A DNA stretch of 64,000 bases, taken from DAIQON01 sp036787835 (GTDB taxonomy: Bacteria > Patescibacteriota > Saccharimonadia > Saccharimonadales > UBA4665). Below are positions 1 to 8,035 of this stretch, piece by piece. Positions within the stretch are counted from its first letter, which is position 1; every line of letters starts with the position of its first letter. Position numbers and translations under genes: made by a program. A model generated the notes under the pieces. The model ran no database searches. It had not been told where the DNA came from and was given only the letters and a program-made list of their open reading frames with translations. Location of the stretch: NCBI GenBank assembly GCA_036787835.1, contig DAIQON010000001.1, forward strand, positions 248,001 through 312,000, given 5' to 3'.

Positions 1-1
1 T

Positions 2-430
2 ATCCCCCAAATTGACGAGCTTATTAACGAAGGTGTTGTTCATCATTTCGGAGTAAGTAACTTTAGTATAGAACAAATGAAAGAAGCTATGTCTCTTTCT
101 AGGCATCCTCTAGAGGCAAACCAGATGAACTTTAATCTGTTGTATCGTGACGAAGTTAACCAAGAATTTGTCGATTTTTGTGAGGAAAATAACATTGCAA
201 TAATAGCCTATCAGCCTATAAAGCGAGGTGAAGTAATGCATAATGAAACTATTATTAAGATTGCCCAACAACATTCTGCTACTCCTGCACAAGTAGCACT
301 GGCTTGGCTTTTACGGTTAGAAGCTATGCCAATACCTAAGGCACTGTCAAAAGAGCACATTGACGAGAATTTTGAAGCTCTAAATTTAAAGTTAACAGAT
401 GAAGAATTTGCTGAACTTAATGCTATATAA
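2..430 (+). CDS. Aldo/keto reductase, C-terminal part (5' end outside window)
   Basis: The reading frame is open from the first bases of the window, so the start lies outside. The visible part has the family's GVSNFS motif (about residues 18-23 of the fragment), then a region placing the substrate and NADP(H), and ends in the usual C-terminal helix with KALSKEHIDENF, the cofactor-binding loop of this family. It should be a cytosolic NADPH-dependent carbonyl or aldehyde reductase. A second family member lies at 56935-57753; the two differ clearly in sequence. The substrate cannot be told from sequence. It ends 35 nt before the accessory region and is probably the last chromosomal gene on this side. 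Confidence 0.85.
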   Translation: MPQIDELINEGVVHHFGVSNFSIEQMKEAMSLSRHPLEANQMNFNLLYRDEVNQEFVDFCEENNIAIIAYQPIKRGEVMHNETIIKIAQQHSATPAQVALAWLLRLEAMPIPKALSKEHIDENFEALNLKLTDEEFAELNAI

Positions 431-464
431 GTAAAAAGAAGGCACAAGGATTCTTAGCACGCTA

Positions 465-932
465 TTGTTGAAGCGACTATTAGCTCACAATAGTAATATG
501 TCTATAAAACAAGTTGGTAGACCAACAGTAATAACTAAAATAACTGTCCAAAAACTAGAACAGGCTCTTAGGGACGGTTTTACTGTTGAAAGAGCTTGTA
601 GCCTATCTGGTATTAGCCGTAGCACTTATTATGCCCACCTACATACCGACACTACCTTTATGAACAAAATGGAACTATCTCAATCGTGGGCTACTGAACG
701 AGCAAAGCAAGTTGTTATCCAAGAAATTAACAAGGGCAACTTAAAAGCTTCTCAGTGGTGGCTAGAACGCAAGCTAAGGGCTGAGTTTAGTCTTAACCCA
801 CCCCCAATCACTCCGCAAGATGATGGCAACGAGTTCGTAAACCAGTATTTTGACGGCAATCAAGAAAAGTTCTTGAACTTTATGTCGAAGACCATTGAAG
901 CCATGCGAGAGCCTATTAAAACTCAGGTGTAA
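465..932 (+). CDS. Helix-turn-helix protein, phage terminase small subunit-like
   Basis: A 155-aa basic protein. An N-terminal helix-turn-helix (about residues 38-60, GFTVERACSLSGISRSTYY) is followed by a helical part ending in a WWLERK segment and an acidic tail. This arrangement resembles small terminase subunits and homeodomain-like phage proteins that recognise DNA before packaging, but there is no large terminase nearby, so it may be only a DNA-binding regulator of the mobile unit. The listed start is TTG; an ATG at 498 gives a 144-aa protein beginning MSIKQ and is equally possible, since neither has a good ribosome-binding site. It precedes the small ORF and recombinase 1 on the same strand. 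Confidence 0.6.
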   Translation: MLKRLLAHNSNMSIKQVGRPTVITKITVQKLEQALRDGFTVERACSLSGISRSTYYAHLHTDTTFMNKMELSQSWATERAKQVVIQEINKGNLKASQWWLERKLRAEFSLNPPPITPQDDGNEFVNQYFDGNQEKFLNFMSKTIEAMREPIKTQV

Positions 933-1152
933 TAAATAATACACCAATAAATACTTGCTACTTTGTCCAATTAGGTCTACTATGATTGCACATTTGACGG
1001 AAGCTGGACACAGCTACTAAAACAAATATGTTCGTTAGGTTAGTAGGAGAAGTAGAAGTTAAGGACTAGTGGCTATTTCGGTAGACCATTAGGTAGGCAG
1101 TTCTACAATTTCTCGTCTACGCAGATTGCTACATTAGACCCTGCCCCGATGT

Positions 1153-1392
1153 GTGCAGCAATCACCAGACACACCAGTTACAAATAGATTACTTAGCTCT
1201 TTGGATACTAAGCCTGTTTCAGATTTGTCAAAGAAATCTCAACCAGACCAGAAAAAAGAGTTACCATATAAATTACAGCTAAAGCAGAATACTATTCTTT
1301 GGGCTGAGTATTTATATCGTGAATATAAAAGAGAAAAGTCTGCACTAGGAGAGGATAATCAAAAACCTACACATCATGATGACGTTATCTAG
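1153..1392 (+). CDS. Small hypothetical protein upstream of recombinase 1
   Basis: A 79-aa charged protein starting with GTG. It is rich in Lys, Gln and Asp, with a helical central part (about residues 40-62) and no membrane segment or recognisable domain. It lies 86 nt upstream of recombinase 1 on the same strand, the position in which recombinases 2 and 3 of this window also have a very small gene. A role as recombination directionality factor or element regulator is conceivable but rests only on position. The 220 nt before it (933-1152) contain no gene that I can support; they hold repeated TTAGGT/TAGACC-type words, including an 8-bp inverted pair. Confidence 0.45.
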   Translation: MQQSPDTPVTNRLLSSLDTKPVSDLSKKSQPDQKKELPYKLQLKQNTILWAEYLYREYKREKSALGEDNQKPTHHDDVI

Positions 1393-1414
1393 ATTAACTA
1401 TTAAGTGTAGTGAA

Positions 1415-1458
1415 AGCAGTCTCTGTTCCGTGTCATGCGGTGTAGGTCAGAGGCTGCT
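1415..1458 (+). promoter_or_regulatory. Hairpin in the leader of recombinase 1
   Basis: The 11-nt arms 1415-1425 and 1448-1458 are complementary apart from one G-T pair. A short inner CCG/CGG hairpin lies in the loop. The structure sits between the 79-aa ORF and the recombinase start, with a GGAG ribosome-binding site after it. No U-run follows, so it is not a typical terminator; it may act on translation or be a DNA site for the recombinase. Confidence 0.4.
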
Positions 1459-1478
1459 CTTACTGGTCTGGAGTAGTT

Positions 1479-3062
1479 ATGTCTGAAGCAATAGCTATAA
1501 GAAGAGTATCTTCTAAGAAGCAGCAAGAAAATAATCATAGCCTTGAACAACAAGACAGCAGTGTTCAGAATATGGCAGCAGTTTTAGATACCGTTATTGT
1601 TATGGAGTGGGCTATGGCTACGTCAGCGAAAAAAGGCAAAAACTTAAAAAGAAAAGACCTCCAAGCTGCATTAAGTTTCTGTAGATATAACCGAAAGGTT
1701 AAATACCTTTTGATCGATAAGGTAAGTCGCTTTATGAGAGAACTGGAAATGACTTTTTACTATAAGGTTGAATTTAAAAAACTAGACGTCAAGCTAATCT
1801 TCTGTGACCCGTCACAGCAAGAACTTAATGGTGATAATGCAAAGGCAAGCTATGAACTTGCAAGAAAAGGTTATGATGCTGAAGTTGAAAATGAAGAAAG
1901 ATCAAATACTTCATTTACAAAAATGAAAGCTAGAGTTGACTTAGGCTATTATCCTTTCTATCCTCATCAAGGATATAAAAAAACAGATGCGGAGGACGGT
2001 CTACACGTACCAGATCAGCCCCGCTATAATTTATTGAAACAAGCTTTAAGATCCATTGCTAACTTTGATATGACAGTAAAAGAAGCGTTGCTGTGGCTCA
2101 CTGCAAACGGATACAGAACCCCAAGAACATACCGAAAGGATAAAGAAGGACATCGTGTTCAAAAAGGAAATAAAAAGCTTGATAGAGATACTTTTGAAAA
2201 TCATATATTAGTAAAACCATACTATGCGGGCACAGTCGAAGTCAGTGATTGGCCTATTAACAAACACGGTCTCCACAAGGCGATGATTACTCCCGAAGAA
2301 CATGAAACAATTGTTGCCATTGTTAAGGGCAGAAAGATTCGTAGAATTAAAAAGAATAATCCTGATTTTCCATTAAACAGAGCCATACACTACCCGTGTA
2401 GACATCTAAATGGAAAGATTGTGGGAATAAATCACTCAAATGGTAAGGGATGGACTAGGAAAGACTATATGTGCAGAGCATGTAAGAAATGTATGCCACA
2501 AGAACTTGTTCATGAATCATTAAATGATACTTTGTGTCGAATAAAACCTACAGATAAGAGCAAACGAGAACTAAAAACTGCTCTTAGGAATACTTGGAAT
2601 AAAAATGAAGAATACCGTATATCAATGACTAGACAACTAAAATACAGATTAGTTGAGCTAGAGAATAAGAAAAGCGAGTTCATAAATACCCTATCAGTAA
2701 ATCCTGACATTGCTGAAGATATTAAAAGTGAAATATATAAAATTAAGCTCGAAATAGTTAATATCAAAAAAGAAATTAATGACTTAGGTAAAGTTGAGGA
2801 AGATTTTACTGAGTTCTTGGATTACTCCTTAAACTACATAGAAAATATGAGAGATAAATGGTGGGAATTACCTAGTGATGGCCTTAATGAGTGTAAACAA
2901 CTACTTTTTCAAGACGTAATATTAGTAAATCAAGATGGAAAAGTTTACACCCCTGAATTAAGCACCATCTTCTCCTTATTCAAACAAAAGAACGACTCTA
3001 AGGTCGTTCAAAATGGCAACATGGTGGAGATTGGCTCAGTTTATTTGAAACAAGACCACTAG
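1479..3062 (+). CDS. Large serine recombinase 1
   Basis: A 527-aa site-specific recombinase that should integrate and excise the element. The N-terminal resolvase domain starts with RRVSSKKQ, placing the nucleophilic serine at about residue 11. The active-site arginines are in DKVSRFMREL (about 80-89). The recombinase domain follows (about 150-280), then a zinc ribbon with Cys pairs near 310 and 332-337 (CRACKKC) and a long coiled coil (about 350-440) typical of the large-serine-integrase C-terminus. ATG start with GGAG upstream. The 3' end appears to run into the attachment site: in another frame the same DNA continues as a 3'-terminal gene fragment to 3163. Recombinases 2 and 3 show the same arrangement with tRNA genes. 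Confidence 0.9.
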   Translation: MSEAIAIRRVSSKKQQENNHSLEQQDSSVQNMAAVLDTVIVMEWAMATSAKKGKNLKRKDLQAALSFCRYNRKVKYLLIDKVSRFMRELEMTFYYKVEFKKLDVKLIFCDPSQQELNGDNAKASYELARKGYDAEVENEERSNTSFTKMKARVDLGYYPFYPHQGYKKTDAEDGLHVPDQPRYNLLKQALRSIANFDMTVKEALLWLTANGYRTPRTYRKDKEGHRVQKGNKKLDRDTFENHILVKPYYAGTVEVSDWPINKHGLHKAMITPEEHETIVAIVKGRKIRRIKKNNPDFPLNRAIHYPCRHLNGKIVGINHSNGKGWTRKDYMCRACKKCMPQELVHESLNDTLCRIKPTDKSKRELKTALRNTWNKNEEYRISMTRQLKYRLVELENKKSEFINTLSVNPDIAEDIKSEIYKIKLEIVNIKKEINDLGKVEEDFTEFLDYSLNYIENMRDKWWELPSDGLNECKQLLFQDVILVNQDGKVYTPELSTIFSLFKQKNDSKVVQNGNMVEIGSVYLKQDH

Positions 3063-3064
3063 AG

Positions 3065-3163
3065 GATATTCTAGCAGACATAGCCGAGGGCTGGTCCAAT
3101 ACGCAGCGCGCTATTGGCAGGGTTAGAGCTGGTGTAGCCACTGAGGTTAACTATGTTCTGTAG
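3065..3163 (+). pseudogene. 3' remnant of an unidentified gene, possible target of recombinase 1
   Basis: One frame stays open across the end of recombinase 1 and reads about 32 codons after it (DILADIAEGWSNTQ... EVNYVL) to a TAG at 3161-3163. It has protein-like composition but no start of its own. An insertion into the 3' part of a coding gene would give this picture. I do not recognise the family. The DNA here also contains a strong hairpin (CCAATA...TATTGG, 3094-3115). Confidence 0.35.
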
Positions 3164-3204
3164 GTGATAAAGACTATAAGACGAAAACGCTTGAAACAAA
3201 GTAA

Positions 3205-3492
3205 TTATCTATATAGCCAGATAAGCCCAGCCGCCAGGCCAGAAATAGCTCCAACTATATATGCAATAAGTCCGAGCGTCAGCCACCACGTCCTAGTTAG
3301 TTCTCCAGCTATTGCGGCTAATTTATCGCGCTCCCAATGTACACTGGCAAGTTGTGCCTTGCTCCTGTCAATGATTATCTGGGCTATGGCCCCAGTTCTG
3401 TAATAGTTAACTGCAACCGAGATAGTTCCCATAATTTGGCATACGGCAGCAACGACTAAAAGTATCGCTATGGTTAAGTTACTCGTGAGCAT
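3205..3492 (-). CDS. Small two-helix membrane protein
   Basis: A 95-aa protein with two clear membrane segments (about residues 5-27 and 68-92) joined by a charged central helix containing RSKAQLASVHWERDK. No signal peptide or catalytic motif is visible. The base composition is richer in G and C than in the flanking core genome, as in all genes up to about 9.6 kb, in line with horizontal origin. It is transcribed away from the next gene on the same strand (3535-4416), 43 nt downstream of it. The function is unknown. Confidence 0.6.
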   Translation of the reverse strand: MLTSNLTIAILLVVAAVCQIMGTISVAVNYYRTGAIAQIIIDRSKAQLASVHWERDKLAAIAGELTRTWWLTLGLIAYIVGAISGLAAGLIWLYR

Positions 3493-3534
3493 ATTCGTAG
3501 AATACTAGATAAATGACGCGATTTACACACTGGT

Positions 3535-4416
3535 TTATGTTTGGCTACCAACCTGCGGGCGCAAGTATTTGTCGTAATATTGTTCGTAGGGCATGGTCGG
3601 GGTGGTTTTCAGATAACCACCTACCATGCGGCTTGATACAAAAGTATAAAATTTTTTGCTTGAACTAATAAATCTCCAGTCCTTGTCCCGATGTGGGCTT
3701 TCGGTGACCAAGGTTTGCGGCGTAACTGTATGTACTACAAGGCCGGCACGGTTGATACTGACGTTGAATGTTAAGCCCTCTTGGAACCTGAGTGCGTTTA
3801 TAACCCTCAATATTCGTTTTTGGTTAAAGGCGCTGTTCTTGTCACCCACAATACTAAAACTGGCCTCAAAACCGTAGTGAGGTATCCGAACGCTCATGGT
3901 TTGCCCGAATAGGTACATAGGATACTTTGTTTGCAGTCTCTTTGCCTCGGTATGAGCAGCCTGGCATAAGACGGCAAGCCGCTTGCTCAGGTCGTCATAG
4001 GAGTTGCTAGGGTCAATCTCTCCGTCGCCCCCGATTGTAAGGTGGACATTCACAGTTGGTAGTTGTTGAGTGGTTGCGTTATGCAGGTGCAGCCGATACA
4101 GCTTAATGGGAACTTGCACCAGTGCTACTAGCGCACCTATGTAATCTTTAAGGTCCCATAGTACTCTAATCGCTCCCCAGATACTGTCCCAACCACCGCC
4201 AAGCTGTGTTTTAGTATTTCCAGCCCTTACTTTCAGACCGGAGGCTTTTAAGCTGGCAACTGTTTCTTTGGTGAGCCGAGCGTCTAAATCCCACCTATCA
4301 ATCAGCGCATGGTTACGCACAAAATCCGTCAGAACTGTACAGGTTGCTTGTTCAAGTGTGGGACCGCCCTTTTTGCCATTGCTCCTAAGTAATTCCATAA
4401 TATGAGTGTACCGCAT
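3535..4416 (-). CDS. Hypothetical protein, 293 aa
   Basis: A full-length ORF from an ATG at 4416, 24 bp from the divergent start at 4441. There is no obvious signal peptide. A hydrophobic stretch (about residues 84-105, around GALVALVQVPIKL) might be membrane-associated. The C-terminal half is beta-rich with several aromatic residues and contains no motif that I recognise. The GC-rich composition matches the accessory block. A short Thr/Lys-rich segment near residue 65 (RAGNTKTQLGGG) is glycine-rich but is not a P-loop. I cannot assign a function. Confidence 0.6.
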   Translation of the reverse strand: MRYTHIMELLRSNGKKGGPTLEQATCTVLTDFVRNHALIDRWDLDARLTKETVASLKASGLKVRAGNTKTQLGGGWDSIWGAIRVLWDLKDYIGALVALVQVPIKLYRLHLHNATTQQLPTVNVHLTIGGDGEIDPSNSYDDLSKRLAVLCQAAHTEAKRLQTKYPMYLFGQTMSVRIPHYGFEASFSIVGDKNSAFNQKRILRVINALRFQEGLTFNVSINRAGLVVHTVTPQTLVTESPHRDKDWRFISSSKKFYTFVSSRMVGGYLKTTPTMPYEQYYDKYLRPQVGSQT

Positions 4417-4426
4417 TTACCGACCC

Positions 4427-4434
4427 TATATAAT
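4427..4434. promoter_or_regulatory. Shared -10 box between divergent, apparently leaderless genes
   Basis: TATATAAT lies in a spacer of only 24 bp between the ATG at 4441 (+) and the ATG at 4416 (-). On the plus strand TATAAT (4429-4434) is 6 nt before the ATG. On the minus strand TATATA is about 10 nt before the ATG. Neither gene has room for a leader or a ribosome-binding site, so both mRNAs should be leaderless or nearly so. No good -35 box is visible. Confidence 0.55.
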
Positions 4435-4440
4435 TAAGTT

Positions 4441-5592
4441 ATGCCCGGACCATTACACCACTACTTGCCAGCAGGTTTCATTGGCAGGTTTTCAGCCGAC
4501 ACGACTGGACCCTTACGAGTGCGTCCCGTATTTGTATTGGAGGCGGGCAAGGACAACGCGGCGGTCACTAAGGCCGAGAGCATAGGCTATGAAAAGGACC
4601 TATACACACTGTATGGTGCCGTAAATAACCAAGCACCAAGTGCTGTAGACGACGTTTGGGCTTTATACGAGCAAAGGCTTGGCCCCGCACTAGACGAGCT
4701 GGCAAAGCCGGGACAAAAAACAATTAGCGCCAATACTTGGCTTAGGGTCCTCGTGCCTTTTGTCGCCGGGCTATTCATACGCGGCCCTGAGTTTGGTAAA
4801 CGCTATGAGGCGCGGCCTGTTCTTAAATCTGTGTATGGCTCCGCCGGATTTGCAACACCAGAGTGGTGCAGCGACAATACAAACAACTCACGCCTCATTG
4901 AGTTTCAGCGATTATTGGCGCCGGTAATGGCGGCCCGCTGGGTAGTCATGCACACCAAAGGCTCGCACCCGGTAATAACCAATGAGTTAGGTTATACAAT
5001 ATTCCAACCGCCAGACGGCAGTGACCCTGGCATTGCTATACCTATTGGTCCAAACGCTATACTCGGCATAATTCGCACATGGCCCAAGTATGGCCGGTTA
5101 GTTATGCAAGACGGTGGTACAGGTCAATGGCGAGCGCTCATTGAACACCGCACGCTTACCGAGAACGACCAGATAAACTTCAACGAGGCTATGGCAAACA
5201 TTGCCAGTGGTTTTATTGCCGGTCCTGACGTGGCCAGTTTAGAGCCGCACAAGGACACACTTGCCCACGAGCAACTGAAAGCAGAGTTTGTTGAGGCTTT
5301 TTGGCCTACCCCGCTTATCAGGGTTGCACACGAGTTTGAGTGGTACAGAGCCGTAACGGCGATTAGTAAAAAGTCGAGCAGTTTAACCCAAGCCGCCCTG
5401 CAAAACCTGGATTGGAACGTTATTGCAAAAGACTGGGCGCCAGGGGTAATTATGCCTACAAACTTGAAAGATTTTCCCTCAGGCATGTTGTTGCAAAAGG
5501 ATATGATTGCACTGGCTATGACCGAAGTGCCGGGCTTTACTGACGGTACCGCCAATTCGCCATACATCATTAGACCACAAGCCAAAAGTTAA
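4441..5592 (+). CDS. DUF4238-like protein
   Basis: A 383-aa protein. The N-terminus HHYLPAGFIGRF (residues 6-17) matches the HHY-P-x-x-x-x-x-F signature of DUF4238 proteins, a family of unknown function often found in accessory and defence-rich DNA. The rest has the family's pattern of an early acidic Glu/Lys segment, a buried helical centre and a region with HPVITNELGY (about residues 177-186) resembling the family's mid-protein motif. No membrane segment is seen. The start is fixed by the -10 box 6 nt upstream. A weak G-rich/C-rich hairpin followed by TTTT (5658-5677) may end the transcript. Confidence 0.65.
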   Translation: MPGPLHHYLPAGFIGRFSADTTGPLRVRPVFVLEAGKDNAAVTKAESIGYEKDLYTLYGAVNNQAPSAVDDVWALYEQRLGPALDELAKPGQKTISANTWLRVLVPFVAGLFIRGPEFGKRYEARPVLKSVYGSAGFATPEWCSDNTNNSRLIEFQRLLAPVMAARWVVMHTKGSHPVITNELGYTIFQPPDGSDPGIAIPIGPNAILGIIRTWPKYGRLVMQDGGTGQWRALIEHRTLTENDQINFNEAMANIASGFIAGPDVASLEPHKDTLAHEQLKAEFVEAFWPTPLIRVAHEFEWYRAVTAISKKSSSLTQAALQNLDWNVIAKDWAPGVIMPTNLKDFPSGMLLQKDMIALAMTEVPGFTDGTANSPYIIRPQAKS

Positions 5593-5794
5593 GTTTTAAT
5601 TCGCGTTTTAGCATGTTTGCAATTATTTAACTTTATTGTAACTCGGCGTATTTAACAGGGGCGGGGTACCCCCTTTTATATAGAAAATATAGCCTCCGCT
5701 GTATAATCACCAAATTTTTGGGCGCAGGTCCGCCGACGTTTTTTTGAACGTTCAACACCTAGCACTAATTTACGAGAAACTATATACTGAGAAC
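5593..5794. other. Non-coding stretch with a short palindrome
   Basis: No gene is supported here. It contains the weak terminator-like hairpin at 5658-5677 and a perfect 12-bp palindrome TTGAACGTTCAA at 5744-5755 directly after a T-run. The palindrome is 40 nt upstream of the presumed start of the small RNA at 5795 and could be an operator. Confidence 0.4.
5744..5755. promoter_or_regulatory. 12-bp perfect palindrome, possible operator
   Basis: TTGAACGTTCAA reads the same on both strands. It lies upstream of the TATACT box (5783-5788) of the candidate small RNA. Its size and symmetry suit a dimeric repressor; no regulator can be named. Confidence 0.35.
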
Positions 5795-5918
5795 TGTCTA
5801 AAACCAGTATCAATTCGACGCATTTTTGCGTGTTTATGCCAAAAAATGGGCGACTCACGTAAAAGTATTCGGCGTAAGCTGGTACTGGTTTTAGACGACC
5901 TGTGGGTCGTCCTTTTTT
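5795..5918 (+). ncRNA. Candidate small structured RNA with its own -10 box and terminator
   Basis: TATACT at 5783-5788 predicts transcription from about 5795. Exactly there a 16-nt arm begins (5796-5811) that pairs with 5881-5896 with a single G-T pair. The 69-nt loop holds smaller hairpins, e.g. ACGCA/TGCGT (5818-5822/5827-5831). The closing arm is followed at once by a rho-independent terminator: GACGACC/GGTCGTC (5894-5900/5905-5911) and six T residues. The last three bases of the long stem are shared with the terminator stem, so the two structures compete slightly. It is either a stand-alone RNA of about 124 nt or an attenuating leader for the gene at 5957. It matches no RNA family that I can recall. 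Confidence 0.5.
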
Positions 5919-5956
5919 ATAGACCCCCACATAACAAGCGACTGAAAGGGGTCAAC

Positions 5957-6688
5957 ATGGGCTTATTTGATAAAGCAAAAGAGGCATACAAACAACACCA
6001 AGACGAAAAAGCGCGACTAGCCGCCGCTGAGGAGGCTAGGAAACAAAAAATACTCAATGGCGAGTTGGTACCCCTCACAGTAACAACCAACCTACAGCCT
6101 AACGAGGTGGCATATTTAGAGCTTACAGCTCGGCGCATGGCCTCAGTTGATAGTGTTATTCAAGAAACCGTAGGAAAAAGTAAAAAGAAACACGTTGTAG
6201 GACGAGCTGTGGTTGGCGGCGTGTTGCTCGGCCCACTTGGCGCCTTAGGTGGCGCAGCAACCGCCGGCAGCAAACAAGCCTCAGTTACTACAGAAAAGAC
6301 GGTTAGCGAAATTAAACTAGTTGATAGTGGCCAGGTCTTATTTACCAATCAGCGGTTTATCTTTTTAGGAAATAACGACAGCGTAATATCGCTACCCTAC
6401 GCGGAAATAGTCGCGGCCGGTTTTAGTGGCAAGCAAGTAAAGCTCAAATACGCCGGCATGTTAAGCGGTGAGTATTACGAGGTGTTTGGTAACGGTGCTA
6501 AAGATACCGAACTTTATTACACAGGCATTACGCAGCACAAAGCTCAGGCAAGCAAGCCGGTCGCCGCCAAAGCATTGCCGGCTCAACAGAGCGTTGCAGA
6601 CGAGCTGGCTAAACTGGCGAAACTCAAACAAAGCGGCGTTATTACGCAAGCTGAGTTTGATAAACAAAAGACTGAATTGCTTGCCTAG
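5957..6688 (+). CDS. SHOCT-domain protein
   Basis: A 243-aa protein starting at ATG 5957 (MGLFDKAKEAYKQH), preceded by a GGGG-type ribosome-binding site. The frame is open further upstream, but that part overlaps the structured RNA and its terminator and is not coding. An N-terminal charged helix (about 5-35) leads to a middle beta-rich domain with a glycine/alanine-rich stretch (about 75-100). The C-terminus (about 212-241) is a short SHOCT module, LAKLKQSGVITQAEFDKQK, a small helical oligomerisation motif. Proteins of this build are often membrane-proximal or toxin-associated, but none has a defined reaction. It ends 16 nt before the exonuclease gene, so the two may be co-transcribed. Confidence 0.7.
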   Translation: MGLFDKAKEAYKQHQDEKARLAAAEEARKQKILNGELVPLTVTTNLQPNEVAYLELTARRMASVDSVIQETVGKSKKKHVVGRAVVGGVLLGPLGALGGAATAGSKQASVTTEKTVSEIKLVDSGQVLFTNQRFIFLGNNDSVISLPYAEIVAAGFSGKQVKLKYAGMLSGEYYEVFGNGAKDTELYYTGITQHKAQASKPVAAKALPAQQSVADELAKLAKLKQSGVITQAEFDKQKTELLA

Positions 6689-6704
6689 AGGCATCAACCG
6701 ATTT

Positions 6705-7655
6705 ATGGGGGCAGCAAACCAACCACGAAATAAAGGCAAAAGCCTCATAGCGTTTCCCGCTGACTGCGTGGTTATTGATATTGAAACCACGGGACTGGAC
6801 GCTCAGTTTGACGAGATTATAGAACTGAGCGCAATTAAGGTCCGCAATGGCCGGCCTACCGAGCAATTTTCTACGTTAGTGAGGCCGCAATATGACGTAC
6901 CGGAGTTTATAACCGAGCTGACCGGCATAACAAATAGCGCTGTCAAAGACGCGCCGTTGATACATGACGTACTGCCAGCGTACATGACCTTTATGGGTGA
7001 CGAGGTTGTTGTTGGCCACAACGTAAACTTTGATATTAACTTTTTGTACGACAAGTATTTAGCGCTCACGGCAAAAGAGTTTAGCAACGACTTTGTAGAC
7101 ACGTTGCGCCTGGCACGTTTCCTACTACGCGATATTTATCACCACCGGCTTATTGACCTGGTTAAGTATTACCGGCTCGGCGAGGACGTAGAACATAGAG
7201 GGCTTGCAGACGCAGCGGCAGCCTCTAATATACTCATACAGTTGCAGCATACGGCAGTAGTGCAATATGGCACCGTAGAGCAGTTTGGAGAGGACGTTAG
7301 GCGCAGGCTAAATCACCCTCACCCCTCACTCTCAGCAAGCAGCATAACAACTGATAGGACTGACTTTGATATTGCCAATCCCTTATATGGACAGCACTGT
7401 GTATTCACTGGCGCTTTAGAGCGTATGCTGCGCAAAGAGGCTTTTCAAATGGTTGTTGATTGCGGCGGCTTAGTCCAGGACAACGTTACGAAAGATACCA
7501 ACTACCTCATTTTGGGGTCGCTTGAATATTCGAGGAATATCAAAGACGGCAAGAGTGCCAAACTCAAAAAAGCCGAGAGCTTAGTCTTAAAAGGCAGCGA
7601 CCTGACAATCTTATCCGAAAATGTTTTTTACGACATGGCTGAGCCGCAGACTTGA
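6705..7655 (+). CDS. DnaQ-type 3'-5' exonuclease with C-terminal BRCT domain
   Basis: A 316-aa protein starting at ATG 6705; the frame is open upstream but there overlaps the previous gene. The DEDDh exonuclease domain covers about residues 20-195: motif I DIETTG (25-30), motif II VGHNVNFD (about 106-113) and motif III with H-R-G-L-A-D-A (about 167-173), so the metal-binding acidic residues and the catalytic His are present. A BRCT domain follows (about 228-310, GQHCVFTGAL...). The same order occurs in DinG- and PolC-like proofreading exonucleases and in exonucleases of mobile elements; here a repair or element-replication role is likely. GC-rich composition. Confidence 0.85.
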   Translation: MGAANQPRNKGKSLIAFPADCVVIDIETTGLDAQFDEIIELSAIKVRNGRPTEQFSTLVRPQYDVPEFITELTGITNSAVKDAPLIHDVLPAYMTFMGDEVVVGHNVNFDINFLYDKYLALTAKEFSNDFVDTLRLARFLLRDIYHHRLIDLVKYYRLGEDVEHRGLADAAAASNILIQLQHTAVVQYGTVEQFGEDVRRRLNHPHPSLSASSITTDRTDFDIANPLYGQHCVFTGALERMLRKEAFQMVVDCGGLVQDNVTKDTNYLILGSLEYSRNIKDGKSAKLKKAESLVLKGSDLTILSENVFYDMAEPQT

Positions 7656-7864
7656 CGTAAGCGGCGCCGCGCAAGATACTAGAAACACAACATTAAAAAT
7701 CCACTGTATCTTTTGTGGCTGTGTAGCGGGACGGACCGCTCAAAAAACGGACAGCAATCACGCATAGGATTTGTAAGTAAACGAGAGACGTACTCGGTAT
7801 AAAACGGACTTGCTGAGCAGACTAACTGCCATTAGGCTTTTTGCCTGTGGTTTGGGAGCCACCC

Positions 7865-8017
7865 GTGAGTACCGTTTCTCAACAACAGCAACCCGCAGCA
7901 GCGGGCAGTATTGTAAAACTCGTAGAGGTTTTGCAGCAAATAGACACATCAGCGCCAAAGGCCAAAATTAACGAAACATCTATAGACGACAACAATGGCG
8001 GCCGGATTATCCTATGA
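7865..8017 (+). CDS. Very small protein upstream of recombinase 2
   Basis: A 50-aa ORF from GTG 7865 (MSTVSQQQQPAAAG...) to TGA 8015-8017, ending 18 nt before recombinase 2. It has a Gln/Ala-rich start, a helical middle (SIVKLVEVLQQID) and a polar tail. It is supported by its position, which matches small ORFs next to recombinases 1 and 3, and by a GGGAG sequence upstream. A small AGGC/GCCT hairpin lies at 7832-7847. The 209 nt before the ORF have no other gene. A recombination accessory protein is possible; this is inference from location only. Confidence 0.45.
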   Translation: MSTVSQQQQPAAAGSIVKLVEVLQQIDTSAPKAKINETSIDDNNGGRIIL

Positions 8018-8035
8018 CCGATGTAAGATAGTTAC

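Noticed and set aside
465..932. Prophage
   Set aside because: Only a terminase-small-like protein is present; no large terminase, portal, capsid or tail gene is visible.
5124..5585. 153-aa minus-strand ORF
   Set aside because: Shadow of the DUF4238-like gene; composition follows the antisense of that gene.
5744..5956. N-terminal extension of the SHOCT protein
   Set aside because: The upstream frame runs through the small RNA and its terminator; ATG 5957 has a ribosome-binding site.
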